Assembly: GCA_001910725.1 (NCBI GenBank)
Contig: MJGA01000020.1
Span: 1 to 64,000 of the forward strand
Origin: Phanerodontia chrysosporium
Lineage: Eukaryota; Basidiomycota; Agaricomycetes; Polyporales; Phanerochaetaceae
DNA: 64,000 nucleotides
Direction of reading: 5' to 3'
Every line of letters starts with the position of its first letter. Within the stretch, counting starts at the first letter, position 1. The notes beneath the pieces are model-generated. The model made no database searches, had not been told where the DNA came from, and saw only the letters and a list, made by a program, of their open reading frames with translations. The position numbers were made by a program, and so were the translations under genes. Shown here one piece after another: positions 23,820-34,008 of the stretch.

Positions 23820-24420
23820 TGTCACAGTTTTTCGTCTCAACCCTTAGGGTTAGGGGCAGCAGGTGACAGAAGCGATTACTCCGAACTGTGACATGCAGAA
23901 GCGCTGGAGTGACAGCCCTAGGCTCGGGGCTGGTCACGTGATACGGCGGTCACGTGATGCGCACACGTGCGGTATCCCAGGGTCACATGGTCGAAGGTCT
24001 AGAAGCAGGCAAGGGTCTGGAAGCGCCGAGACACCCCGGAATGGACTAGAAAGTCCTGGAGGTCTCTGGACAGGTCCGGACAGTGCTGGAACGTTCTGGG
24101 GGTTTCTGGGACATCGTAGGAACATTTAGGAACGTGTAGGAGAATGTAGGAATGCCTGTAGGGCACTAGCCAATAGCGTAGTAGGTATTAGATAGCTAGG
24201 ACCCTGAACACCGGTCCCTGGGGACCTGGTGCACATGTATATAAACCCTGAGGGCTGGGGGTGCCTCCCCAGCTTCAATCTCATCGCATCTCACCTCTCT
24301 AGTCTCTATACCTCGTCTTCAAGCTTGGCTACACCCTTTTGTAGTCCAAGTAAACCTTTGCCAGTGAGTATTGCTGGTTGGTTTGGTGTATAGGCGCTAG
24401 GGCAGCGCATTTTTGTGATA
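23820..24420 (+). repeat. Inner element 3' LTR
   Basis: 601 bp, indistinguishable by eye from 16322-16922, including E-boxes and TATA box. It is followed by the second GGAAC. Confidence 0.95.
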
Positions 24421-25210
24421 GGAACGGGATAGGCGTCGGCCGAGGGCGCGCGAGCAGTCGGGGTAGAGGTGAGCGCGACTACGGGGACCGAGGCGACCGG
24501 ATGTACCTAGAGTAGAAAAGAATAAGATTGTTAGTAATACTAAACGCGAGCCGCGGTCAGCGGGCAAGTGGGTGGTAGAAGACGAGAAGGGGGAGCGAAA
24601 GACGCGAGGAAGGGGCCGAGGCTCGCGAGGTCGCTCGCTCGGCTCGGGTGCTCGGGCGAAGTCAAGGATCGCAGGGACGAGTTCGCAGGCGGAGTCGCGG
24701 GTCGCAGAGGAGTCGCGGTACGATGTTCGCAGACACGCTTGTAAGACTTAGGGGCGAGAGGGGAACTTGTTCGGTTCTGTCTACTACAGAGGGAATATTT
24801 TATACTATTCTACTCAGCCACCCTACGTCAGAACTATACAGTACTATGTTCCTACACTCTCCGACGGCGGTGAAACCGCTTGACGAGGCCTGCGCGACGT
24901 CGGCGACGATACCGCGAGGACGGAGGGGGGCTCGCAGCGGGCAGCGAGGTCTAGTGCGCGGGCGAATACTTAGGCCGAGCAGGCGCTGCTCGGACGCGGC
25001 GTGGGACCCATGTGGCGAGGCGCTCGGCAGGGTTCGGCATCGGGTGCGTGACTCGGGGCGCTGACGTGTCGGTTGCGACGCGTTCGGGAGGATTCGGGCG
25101 AGCACATGGTGTGGTCGTCTTGGCTTCGGCTTTATCGGCTGACGATGCGAGGTGCGGGAGACACGCGTTCTGACGCGTCGGCGGGCGCAGCGGCGCGCGG
25201 GGCGCATCAT

Positions 25211-25260
25211 TCTCCTCCCAACCGAAAAGAAGGCCCGTCCTCGGGCCAGCGAATGGAGCG
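25211..25260 (-). repeat. Polypurine-tract repeat A of outer element
   Basis: On the minus strand GGTTGGGAGGAGAA directly precedes the 3' LTR, so this is the functional polypurine tract. On plus it continues into the hairpin GGCCCGTCCTCGGGCC. A diverged copy lies at 27258-27303. Confidence 0.75.
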
Positions 25261-25398
25261 CGTGAGCGGGGAATGGAGCGAACGGACCCGCGTACGAGAA
25301 TGTAGCCTAGACAGGGCCCGGCATCACTTCTTCGGGTATCGCCGAGTGATCTGCTACGTGGAAGAGGGGCCGAGTGCGCGTGTCCCGTGGATTAAAGG

Positions 25399-27153
25399 AT
25401 GGCGAGGGCGAACCGAACGCTATCGCAACACATCCTCTTCGAAATGAGCCAGCAGCACCGCCCCACGACTGAGCCTTCGCCCGCTCGGAGCGACCGAGCG
25501 CAGCAGCGCGTCGGTGCCCGAACTCGACTTCGCCGCCGGCTGCTCACGCAGCTCGAGGGAATTGACCTTGACGACGTCGCAGCCAACCGAGCCTGGTTGG
25601 AGCAAGCCCGGAGCGTCTCGGTGCGTTGCGCGATTGTTTGCCGACGTGTATTGACTGAGCGATGGTAGTCCGAAGAGCCGTCCGCCGTAGCGGTCGTGCC
25701 TGGTCTCGCAGAGGAGCTCGACGACTTTCAGTCGAAGATGGGGCTTCGGCTCTATCAGCTCGCCGACAGCAGCGACACAGCGGGCCTCGCGCGCGAGTTC
25801 CTTACGCCGGACCTGAGTTCGGTAGCGTCTCGCGCGGTGCTGGCCGAGGCCGAGACGTTGCGTCGTCGGTTCGAAGCGGAGGGGTATGCCGATAGCGACG
25901 CCGTCGAGGCCGCAGCGCGTAGACTCGCTGATCTCGGGCCAATCCCCGAGGATCGTCTTCTCGCTGTGCTGTATGGCGATGAAGACACCGAGCGGCAGCT
26001 ACCTGCCACGCCCGCTACCGTTGCCGCGGGTCCAACGTCCTCCCCGGGCAGCGGGACCATCGTGCCTGCGCTTCGCGATTCTGACACTCGGATGCGCTCG
26101 CGGACGTCCTCGCCCTCGCCCAACCCATCGAACGCGCCGGGATCTCCTCGCATGGACGTGGACGAGCTTAGCCAAGACGACGCGGAGGGAAGCGAGTCGG
26201 CGGTGCCGCCTTCGACGGAGCCCACTTCGCAGGTGTCCGAGAACGAACCCGACCAGCCGACACCGCAGGGTGGCGACGGCGCGAGGTCGCGTTCGGAGCT
26301 AAGTTCGGTTCGTCGCAAGCCGGTCCCTCGTCGGGCGCGCCGTGGTCAATCCGCGCCCGCGACCGAAAATGCCGAATTCTTCGGGGTCGACCGAGTACGT
26401 CCCGTTCCTCGTTTTCGGACGCGAGGTAGCTGACGTGTGGGCCAGTGCCGGTTTTGCATTAGCCGCGACGAAGAGTGCGTTTTCCAGGCCGGGAAACGTC
26501 GGTGCGCGCGGTGCTTGGAGCGAAAGGTGAAATGTCCCGGCAACCGCGCCTTCCCACCTTCGCCGGAGGCCAGCGGTGCCGAGTCGGGCGCGTCGCAAAG
26601 CCAGGCCGAACCCGTCGCGGACGCTGCCTCAGTGGCGTCCAGCCAGACTTCGCAGAAACGGGGTCGCCTGAGCCCTGACAAGGCCGCCAACACTAGTGAG
26701 TGTCGTCGAATCTTGGTCTTGCGCTTTGTATTGACTTGTGTCGTAGAGCGACCTCGTACCGTTCCGGTGGCCTCGGCTCGGGCTCGGGCTGCGACCTCGG
26801 TTCCGGGTCCTTCGTCGGCTGCGTCTTCCAGCACGATGCCGCCGCCGTCCGGGTACTTCGGGCATTCGCCGGCGTTGGTCGACTCGTCTGTGCTGCGCGA
26901 GCTGCAGCTTCGCCCGCCCCCCGAGCACGTCGCGCAACACATCGTGCGCACCCAGGCCGACACGTTGGCCAGCGAGATCGCGATGCTATCCGCGCGTATC
27001 GAGCTGCTGACTAGCCTTCGTTCAGGGCTCCAGGCCCTTCTTGACGACTTGCCGGGCGTTCGCGAGCGTCGTGACGATAGCGCCGAGCGGCGCCGTACGC
27101 CTCCTGGAGGTTCTGCCGGGTCGAGTGCGAAGGGCAAGGGCCGAGCTCGGTGA
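25399..27153 (+). CDS. Intron-containing gene antisense to outer element: Zn2Cys6-like protein, 534 aa
   Basis: The gene lies between pol and the 3' LTR but on the strand opposite to the element RNA. Four exons fit in phase: 25399-25620, 25669-26394, 26446-26695 and 26747-27153, with GTGCGT, GTACGT and GTGAGT donors. The N-terminal part is helical (GLAEELDDFQSKMGLRLY). A Ser/Pro-rich acidic linker follows. The finger CRFCISRDEECVFQAGKRRC continues ARC then LERKVKC, i.e. C-x2-C-x6-C-x8-C-x2-C-x6-C, the spacing of Gal4-type zinc clusters with a longer loop. A leucine-rich helix near the end (EIAMLSARIELLTSLRSGL) could dimerise. It may be a DNA-binding regulator; the target is unknown. A stray cellular gene captured by the element is the main alternative. 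Confidence 0.75.
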
Positions 27154-27257
27154 GAGGCGTTCGCGTGGTCGTCGTTAGTTGTACTTGTATGTCCATATGT
27201 TGTTTTTGTTATAAATAGTCGAGGTTTGCGCAGTGTTTGGTTGTCGGCCTGCTCTCT

Positions 27258-27303
27258 CCTCCCAACCGAAAAAAAGGGCCCGCCCTCGGGGCCAGCGAAG
27301 AAA
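27258..27303 (-). repeat. Polypurine-tract repeat B of outer element
   Basis: A diverged copy of repeat A (CTCCTCCCAACCGAAAA, then GGCCCGCCCTCGGGGCC) lies just downstream of the antisense gene and about 130 bp from the end of pol. It could act as a second polypurine tract or mark how the antisense gene was inserted. Confidence 0.7.
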
Positions 27304-27429
27304 GGGCGCAGGGAAACGTGAATGGGAAGTGAACGAGAAAAGGAAGAAGGGGGTATAGCCTCAGTACGTCATCATAGGCCGTGCGCGAGGGCGACGCGGA
27401 TGCGACGCGACGCGAGAAGGGGGGATGAA

Positions 27430-29583
27430 TTAATCTTCGGGGAGGTCCTCGCCATCATCGGCCGAAGCCTCAGAGACGGAGCGAGCATCCTCGTCGTCGT
27501 TAGAGCCCTCGCCAGGTTCCGAGCGAGCGAGTGCGCCGTCGTCGTCGTCGCCGAGCGAAGTGTCGTCTCGCATGACGCGCAGCCGTTCGGGCGTGATATC
27601 CTCGAAGCCGTCGGGGAGTGGAATCGACTTGCGAGCGAAGTAAGGTGCGACTCGGAAGGCCGCCACAGGACGGTCCATAACTGCGCCATCGAGCTCGCAT
27701 AGGATGTAGGCTCCGCCGCGATTGCGAGCGACGACGATGAGTGGCCCGAAATACCGAGGACGCATCTTGCGGTTGAGGGACTTCTCGATACGCGTGTTGC
27801 GAATGAGGACGAGGTCGCCGCGCTGGAAGTCATAGTCGCGAATGACCGCAGCGTGTTCGCGTTCGAAAATCCGTGCTGCGCGAAGCCGGGCAGCGTACAC
27901 ACGGTCGCGCAACCTCGCGAGGTCTTCGCTTCGCTTCTGCAGCGCGATGGCCCGCTGGGCAATAAGGTCGGCCGTGGTCGCGACAGACTCGGGCGGCGGG
28001 CGAAGGTATGTCGCCTCCGCGAGATCGAACGGCATGACCGGGTGAGTACCGGTGACAGCGAAATACGGGGAGCAGCCCAGGCGTTTTCTCGTCGTGATAC
28101 GTTCGGACCAAAAGACCGAATGCGCGACGTGATACCAGCGCGAGGGGTCGCCGTCGGCTGCCTTATACAGTGCTTGCCGAACGTCGTAATGGGCTCGCTC
28201 AACGATGCCGTTCGCGCGCGAATTGTATCCGCTGATGCGAATATGAACGATCTTGCGGGTCTTCGCGAGGTATTCGATGGCCTTAATGAATGGTGTGCCG
28301 TTGTCGGTGACGATCTCGGACAGAATACCCCAGCGCGAGAGAAGAGACTCGTATATCCAGTCGCCGATGAGCTTCCCTGTTTCGCGACGAAGGCCAACCC
28401 ACTCGGGAAACGTGGTAAGCGAGCAGCGAGCCTGAACGATAAAGCGGCGCGAAGCCGAGGGCGGAAGGTGCATGGTGTCGGCATAGACCCGAGTGAAGAG
28501 CGAGGCCGGTATCGCGACCGTCGGCGGTATCAGGTGATGCTGGTGCTTCCGTGTCTGGCAGATGTGGCACGTCTTCACGTACCATTTGACGTCAAACGCG
28601 AGGTAGGGCCACCAGAAACGCTCCGACAAGAGCGCGGTCGTCGCGAAGACTCCTCGGTGGCAGGCGCCGTCGTGAGCGTCGCGCAGGAGCCGAAGTCGTC
28701 GTTCGGGGGCGACGACCAGTTGATGGGCCCCCGACAGACGGCGACGCCACAGCTTGCCGTCCCGTACGAAGAACTGCAACGCGTACCGCACAAACGAGTC
28801 GGCCTCGCGAGGCTCCATCCCGTCTGGCCGCACCAGCGTCTCGAGGAACTGGCGAACTAACTCGAGCTTCGCGTCCTCGGCGCGAGCAGCGGGGGTCCGA
28901 GGAATATCGGCGTACACCAGGTCGGGTGGGTCCAGCGCGGTCGCGACATCTTCAGGTAGCTCGGGTCGAGCGTCTTGAGTCTCGGGGTCGTGCTCGGGCG
29001 CGGTACCGTCGTCGGCCAACGCGAAGACCGAGGCGAGAGACAGTTCGGTATGAAGAGTCGTCGGTGTCGGTGCGCGAATAGGGCGAATCGGGTTGATGAC
29101 ATGAATGAACGAAAAGTTCGGGTCGCCGAAATCGTCGTCGTCATCTTCGGGTCGCTCTGGATCGCCTGGTTGCGCAGGTCGTCGCGATGGGCCGTCGGCG
29201 CCGTGCTTTACGCCGGGAACGTGTACGAGCTTGAAGTGAAAGTTCAGGATGTACGTGATCCACCGGTTGATTGCTGCCGAGGGTGCGATGTCAGGGTTGC
29301 GCAGCATGCCCTTGATGTGTTGCGCGTCGACCTCTAGTATCCAGCCGCGTACGCCAATAAGCCAAGGCTTGAGCTCCTTGAGCGTGCGATAGACACCGTA
29401 GATCTCCAGCTTCGGCTGCGAGAATCGCGACTCGCGGTCGTTCAGCGTGATGGACCCGAATCGCGCGAAGTACCGAACCCGTGGGACCTCGGGGTCGCAC
29501 TGCGACAATAGGTAGCCGACTGCGAGATACGAAGTATCGACGCCGACTACGATAGCTGCCGGAGACTTGTAGTCGATGGGCCG
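27430..29583 (-). CDS. Outer element pol, RNase H and integrase part
   Basis: After a one-base break near 29583 the reading continues as RNase H (VGVDTSYLAVGYLLSQ, VRYFARFGSITLN, VDAQHIKGML) and, after an acidic linker, integrase. The integrase has an HHCC finger (H in DAHDGACHRG, CHICQTRKH) and the triad D (YADTMHLP), D (VTDNGTPF) and E (GIVERAHYD). The C-terminal region has the GPL/I-type beta domain (RPRYFGPLIVVARNRGGAY) but no chromodomain. The tail is acidic (GDDDDGA, NDDEDARS). It ends convergently with the antisense gene, 277 bp away. Confidence 0.88.
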   Translation of the reverse strand, partial: RPIDYKSPAAIVVGVDTSYLAVGYLLSQCDPEVPRVRYFARFGSITLNDRESRFSQPKLEIYGVYRTLKELKPWLIGVRGWILEVDAQHIKGMLRNPDIAPSAAINRWITYILNFHFKLVHVPGVKHGADGPSRRPAQPGDPERPEDDDDDFGDPNFSFIHVINPIRPIRAPTPTTLHTELSLASVFALADDGTAPEHDPETQDARPELPEDVATALDPPDLVYADIPRTPAARAEDAKLELVRQFLETLVRPDGMEPREADSFVRYALQFFVRDGKLWRRRLSGAHQLVVAPERRLRLLRDAHDGACHRGVFATTALLSERFWWPYLAFDVKWYVKTCHICQTRKHQHHLIPPTVAIPASLFTRVYADTMHLPPSASRRFIVQARCSLTTFPEWVGLRRETGKLIGDWIYESLLSRWGILSEIVTDNGTPFIKAIEYLAKTRKIVHIRISGYNSRANGIVERAHYDVRQALYKAADGDPSRWYHVAHSVFWSERITTRKRLGCSPYFAVTGTHPVMPFDLAEATYLRPPPESVATTADLIAQRAIALQKRSEDLARLRDRVYAARLRAARIFEREHAAVIRDYDFQRGDLVLIRNTRIEKSLNRKMRPRYFGPLIVVARNRGGAYILCELDGAVMDRPVAAFRVAPYFARKSIPLPDGFEDITPERLRVMRDDTSLGDDDDGALARSEPGEGSNDDEDARSVSEASADDGEDLPED

Positions 29584-31142
29584 AAGGCGTCACAGTGACA
29601 CGCCGCCTCTTTCAGGTCGTCCATCGCAGCTTGTTGTTCGGGACCCCATTCGAAAGTCGCGCCTTTCCGAGTAAGCTTCACCAGGTGGTGCGCTCTCTTC
29701 GCGAAGTTGCGAATCCAGATGCGAAGAACGCCGACAGTGCCGAGGAACGCCCTTAGCTCGGAGAGCGTCTTGCAGGGACCCCAGTCGCGAATGACTTGTA
29801 CGCGATCGACTTCGGGTAGCCTTCCGTCGTAGGTACAGCGATAGCCGAGCACTACCGTCTCGGCCGCGATTAAGACCGACTTCTTGCCCGAGTACGTGCC
29901 GCCGGCGTACTTCATGCGTTGGCAGACGCGGTTGAGCACTTCGAAGTGCTCGCGGACGAACCGGCGAATGCCTGGGTTCTCGGGTATGCGCTCGTAGTCG
30001 CCTTCGGGTGTCTCGTACCGCGTCGCAGGACCTCGGATAGGGACGTCGTCGATGTAGGGGATGGTATATTCGGGGATCTCGTCTTGTAGGATAAACGTGA
30101 CGTCGTCATGGAATATCGGGACCGAGTTCGTCCAGCCCATGGGTAGCGTCGTGAGCCGAAGTAGGCCGAAGGGCGACTGGAACGTAGTGAGATCTCGCGA
30201 CGTCTCGGCGAGAGGGCGGTTGTCGTAGCCGACGTAGAGGTCGAGGATTCCGCCGCACGCCCTTCCGGCGAAGGTCTCGGTCAGATAGTCGGGGACAGGG
30301 GGCACGCCCGAGTGCTGTATGGTGACCGCGTTGAGAGGTTCCAGCGAATGGACGATGCGAAGGGCCTTCGTGAACTTCTTCGCGACTGGGAACCATTTCG
30401 ATCGGTACGTAGCGTTCGACGGCTCGTAAACGCCAGCCGCGATCTTCTTCTTGATGACCTCGCAGACTTCGTCGTAGATGCTCGGCGGTATCGGTATATT
30501 TCGCTCCACCCAGGGCGTATGCGGCACTACCGGAATCTCGACCGGCGGAAAGAACTCCTCCTTGAAGCGTCCTCGCTCAGAGTCGTCCCAGGCGAACGCG
30601 TCTTGATGGAGGGTCATGAAATGGTGCAAGAGCTTGCGCTCTTCGGGCAGGAGAAAGTCGCCGCTGTGCAGCGCGTCGGTATCGCGCATGCGCTCGGCCG
30701 AATACCGTCCGGTTGGTGCGAACTCGGGGATATTCGCGTAGTCGATCTTCGGCAACTCCGCGAGGGCCTCGGGCATCGGGTGTCGCACTATGCGATACTG
30801 CGAAGGTAGTTGTGTCTTGACGGGACGCGTCTTAAGATGCACCGGCTTGTACTTCTTCTTGGCAGCGAAGGTTGCACGGAGCGAGCTAGGATCGTCACCG
30901 AGAGTTGCGAGGGCGGAGTCGGACAGTTCGGACAACACGTCGTAAAGGGGAAGCATAGCTAGATATTGAGAGACTTCTACGGCAGGGTCTTCGGCTACAG
31001 GCGTATTAATGATAGAAAGGAAACTTGCGATGGCAGCTCGTTCTTCTTCGCGTTCGGCTTCTTCGGCTGGCTCGTCTTGTGTACCGCCGGCATTTTTAGG
31101 ACCTCCTCGAGGTGCGCTCGAATCCTCGGCCGCTAAAAACCC
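29584..31142 (-). CDS. Outer element pol, reverse transcriptase part
   Basis: The RT reading frame is entered at the slippery site 31142-31136. The linker is acidic and A/E-rich. RT motifs: WFPVAKKFTKALRIVHSL, GILDLYVGYDNRPLAE, PFGLLRLTTLPMGWTNSVP and the catalytic IPYIDDVPIRG, then SGKKSVLIAAETVVLGYRC and FLGTVGVLRIWIRNFAK. The YIDD box and the GP after it are typical of a group of basidiomycete Gypsy elements. The frame ends at an artificial-looking stop where CDA..RPIDYK continues in another frame (RNase H), so one base was probably lost near 29583. Confidence 0.88.
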
Positions 31143-32090
31143 TGGCTCGGCATTCGGAATCGGGGCTTGCCTCGCGGGAAGGTCGGCACTGTAACGACGA
31201 CACCGGTGTTCGGGCAGTGCATCTCGAGGGTCTGGTCTTCGTTGCGATAGTTGCGGATGACCGATTCCGTGAGTACGTCGAGGGGCCGACCGAGGAGAAT
31301 GTCGTAGGCCGCTTCGCGAATAACGTGTACCTGCAGATAAAGGGTGAGGTCGCCGATGCGGAATGGTACGTCGCGAGCGAGACCGAGCGAGTGGTCGAGG
31401 TTCCCGTTCGCGCTCTGCATGTGCAGTACAATTGTCGGGTCGTACGCAAGACCGAGGGCGTGACAGACGGCCTCCGACATTGAGACCACTTGGCAACCGC
31501 CATCGATAATGCACTCAACCTCCTCTCGGTTCGCTACGACCGCGTGGATCGCTCGCAGGGCATGCGATTCGCGGGCGACCGTTAAGGGCCTCGGAGTCTC
31601 GCCTGGTCCAAGTCGCCGTAGATACGCCTCGTACGGGTCAGGGACTCGGATAACGCCACGCGGTAGGCCTTGCTGCGATTCCTGCCGAAGTAGCTCGCGC
31701 ACCGAGGGCAATGCGGGCGACCCATCTCCCTCGTCGACCGAGCCGAGGAACGTCGCTGCCTCGGTGGTTTTCTCGGTAGCGACTCGCTTCGGGGTGATCT
31801 GTGCACGGAGGCGGTCGCGTAGCGGCTGCGAGATTGCGAGCAGGTCTTCCGGCGTGATCTGTACGGTCGGCGACTTCAGGACTTGCGAGAGCACTTTATC
31901 GGCAGTGGCGGGATTCTCGATCGGGGCGACGGTACGGTACGCGGGCTCTTTCGCATCGCCCTTCTTCGGAGGCGGCGGCGGTGCGCCAACGTTTCGCTCC
32001 GCCGGCGGTGCATAGGTCGCGTCCCGGGCCTGCGCGAACGGGTGTTCGGGGACTTGTGCCGCGGCTGGCGGTGGGTCGGCTCAGCGGGTC
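31133..32090 (-). CDS. Outer element protease
   Basis: A retropepsin-like domain cuts Gag-Pol. The active-site region reads ECIIDGGCQVVSMSEAVC, so the usual D-T/S-G is D-G-G. The flap and second half follow (NGNLDHSLGLARDVPFRIG, YDILLGRPLDVL). The frame is open from a TGA at about 32090 and overlaps the 3' end of gag by about 200 nt in the -1 frame, so it is probably made by frameshifting. It ends with TAG at 31133-31135, right behind GGGTTTT. Confidence 0.82.
31136..31142 (-). other. Probable -1 ribosomal frameshift site between protease and RT
   Basis: On the minus strand the protease frame reads CAG GGT TTT TAG. The heptamer G GGT TTT is a canonical X XXY YYZ slippery sequence touching the stop codon, and -1 slippage continues as GGG TTT TTA GCG into the RT frame. 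About 20 nt further, ACCTC GAG GAGGT can form a small hairpin. Confidence 0.65.
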
Positions 32091-33369
32091 GGGGCTGCTC
32101 TACTCGAGCTGGCTCGGATGTTCTTTCGTCGGTCGCAGGTTCGGCGCGAGTAGTCGGTATAGGTCCAGCATGATTGCGCGGGCTACGGCGAATACCTCCG
32201 GGGGCGGGTCGGCCGTTGCGAATCGCGAAGATCTCGCGCTCCAACTCTGCGATACGCTCCTGGTCGTCGGCCGAGAGCGTATAAGCCGAGGCGGGGATAG
32301 ACCCTTGCCGCGCGCTGGGCGAGTCGACGATCGAGTATAGCATCGATCCCGTGGGTTGAGACGTGGCTACCGGCTGCGAGTACGAGAGCGAACCGACCGC
32401 GACGTTGTTTGGGTTCTGACGGTGCCACTCTAGGATACGGTCGCGCATACACCGTCCTTCCAGCGACCGCGGCGGGAATGCACCACTCGGTAGAACGATG
32501 CGATTCTCGGCGTTACGTTTGATGAGGCCTTTGCGGATGTCTTCTTCTGCCGCTGGACAGGCACTCATGCGATGCCCCACCTGCGCACAGTAGTGGCAGT
32601 CGAGGCCCGTGGACGCTTCCGAGCGCGGTACCGAGGGCCGAGAGGCCGAGCCCGAGGACGCCGCCGAGGTACTTCGCTCTTGAGCTCGCGTGAAGACTCG
32701 GGTGAGCAGATCTACGAGTCCTTCTTCGGTCTTGACTGTAGAGTCGACGTGCGAAGGGATCGCCGCCGACGGGACCGAGGGGGTTGCCGCAGTACCGTAC
32801 AAGAGATGGTTTACCGCCTCGTTATACTGTTCCATCGAGTAGCCGTCCTCGGGATGCACGTCGGGGAATTTGATTAGCAAGCGGGTGTCGACTCGGGCTT
32901 TAAAGTCGGCCTCGAAGACTCGGGCGAGAATGCGGTCGCGTTCGTGCGTCGAGAGCTTCTGCTGCTTGATCAGCCACTGCGCGGCGGTGCGGAACTCGCG
33001 GTAGAAATCCGACCAGTCGCCGATAGTTTTGAAGCCGAGGGGCCTTCGGTCGTCGACGAGTTTCTCGAGTTGCGAACGTGTGAACTTGCGCGAATCGTCG
33101 GCCCCGGGGTACAGCTTCAGGACTTCGGCTTTCCACGCCGAGTAGGTCCCGGTCGCATACTGGTCGAGTTCTTGCCAAGCGTCAGCTTCGCGGAACGAAA
33201 CATAGCGTAGAGCGCTCTTCTTCTTTGTTTCGTCGTCGACGATGTTGGCGCGGCGAAGGCATTCCTCGAGGTCGTCGAAGAACCGAATCAGGGACCGAGG
33301 CTCTCTCGGGTCGAACTCGGGCGCCGCTCGTTCGCCCTTGAAAGGCATTTGGAACCCGTGCTGTGCCAT
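31876..33369 (-). CDS. Outer element Gag
   Basis: Capsid-like region with FKGERAAPEFDPREPRSLIR, RFFDDLEECLRRANI and DWSDFYREFRTAAQWL. A CCHC knuckle CHYCAQVGHRMSAC binds RNA. The first ATG is at 33369, but the same frame stays open upstream to a TAG at about 33938 and encodes a Pro/Asn-rich repeat (NPPNPPQ, NPPNQPPNPPNPP) without any ATG, so translation may begin earlier after splicing or at a non-ATG codon. The last about 60 codons look out of frame with the protease, which starts in the -1 frame. Confidence 0.85.
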   Translation of the reverse strand: MAQHGFQMPFKGERAAPEFDPREPRSLIRFFDDLEECLRRANIVDDETKKKSALRYVSFREADAWQELDQYATGTYSAWKAEVLKLYPGADDSRKFTRSQLEKLVDDRRPLGFKTIGDWSDFYREFRTAAQWLIKQQKLSTHERDRILARVFEADFKARVDTRLLIKFPDVHPEDGYSMEQYNEAVNHLLYGTAATPSVPSAAIPSHVDSTVKTEEGLVDLLTRVFTRAQERSTSAASSGSASRPSVPRSEASTGLDCHYCAQVGHRMSACPAAEEDIRKGLIKRNAENRIVLPSGAFPPRSLEGRCMRDRILEWHRQNPNNVAVGSLSYSQPVATSQPTGSMLYSIVDSPSARQGSIPASAYTLSADDQERIAELEREIFAIRNGRPAPGGIRRSPRNHAGPIPTTRAEPATDERTSEPARVEQPRPAEPTHRQPRHKSPNTRSRRPGTRPMHRRRSETLAHRRRLRRRAMRKSPRTVPSPRSRIPPLPIKCSRKS

Positions 33370-33990
33370 GGCCGGACCGAAATGTACTGGGGGTAGCGGT
33401 GGCGGATTAGGAGGGTTCGGAGGTTGGTTCGGCGGGTTCGCGGGGAGATGTGGGTGGTTGTTATGAGGGATGACAGGAGCTGCCGGCTCGGCAGGCGCGT
33501 TGTGTTGTGGTGGATTCGGTGGGTTCGCTGGCGGTTGTTGATCGCCGCCTCCGAGGTTCTCGGTGGGTTCGCGTTCGTGCAGATGCGCTAGGATCTCGGT
33601 CTCGGACTCGGCGTCGCTGTCTCCGGGACCGTCGGGAACGTAAAACGCGGTGTCGGGGTGGGTGTCTTCGAGGAAACTAGGGTCGAAACGATTGCTGCCG
33701 AGCTTAGCGGGAGCGCGTCGCCGAGGCTCGGCTGGGTACGGTACGGTGCGACTCGTAGAAGGTGTTGCGAGGGTAGTGTCGGGTGATCCGGTATCGAAGG
33801 CTCCGGGGAAGACTCTTCGTTGCAGACGGGAAACTGGCTCGGACGCTGCTCGGGGCCGTTTGCTGGTATCGTGCTGAGCCTGCGCTTCCTGTAGAGAACT
33901 TCGTCGGGGTTGTCTTTTTGCTCGAGAATCGGGCGACTACTGTTCGCGGTGATTCGAGGCTTCGGTTGCTTCGGAATTTTGACGTAGGCC

Positions 33991-34005
33991 TCACTGGGGC
34001 AGCCA
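33991..34005 (-). other. tRNA primer-binding site of outer element
   Basis: On the minus strand TGGCTGCCCCAGTGA begins three nt after the 5' LTR end. TGG is the complement of a tRNA CCA end. I cannot name the tRNA. Confidence 0.65.
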
Positions 34006-34008
34006 AAA

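Larger units (their letters stand above)
16322..24420 (+). mobile_element. Inner chromodomain Ty3/Gypsy retrotransposon, 8.1 kb
   Basis: Two 601-bp LTRs that look identical enclose an accessory ORF, gag with a CCHC knuckle, protease, RT, RNase H, integrase, chromodomain and dUTPase. The 5-bp duplication GGAAC and identical LTRs indicate a very recent jump, later than the outer element. The copy has at least three places where a one-base loss in a C or G run breaks an ORF. The chromodomain suggests targeting through a chromatin mark. Confidence 0.95.
16257..25209 (-). repeat. Outer element 3' LTR, interrupted
   Basis: Pieces 16257-16321 and 24426-25209 align with 34009-34855. Together they make 849 bp, two bases longer than the other copy through G-run differences near 24614 and 24750. 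Confidence 0.9.

Noticed and set aside
27372..28860. Large frames in other phases over the integrase region
   Set aside because: GC-rich shadows of the integrase ORF, which has clear catalytic motifs on the minus strand.
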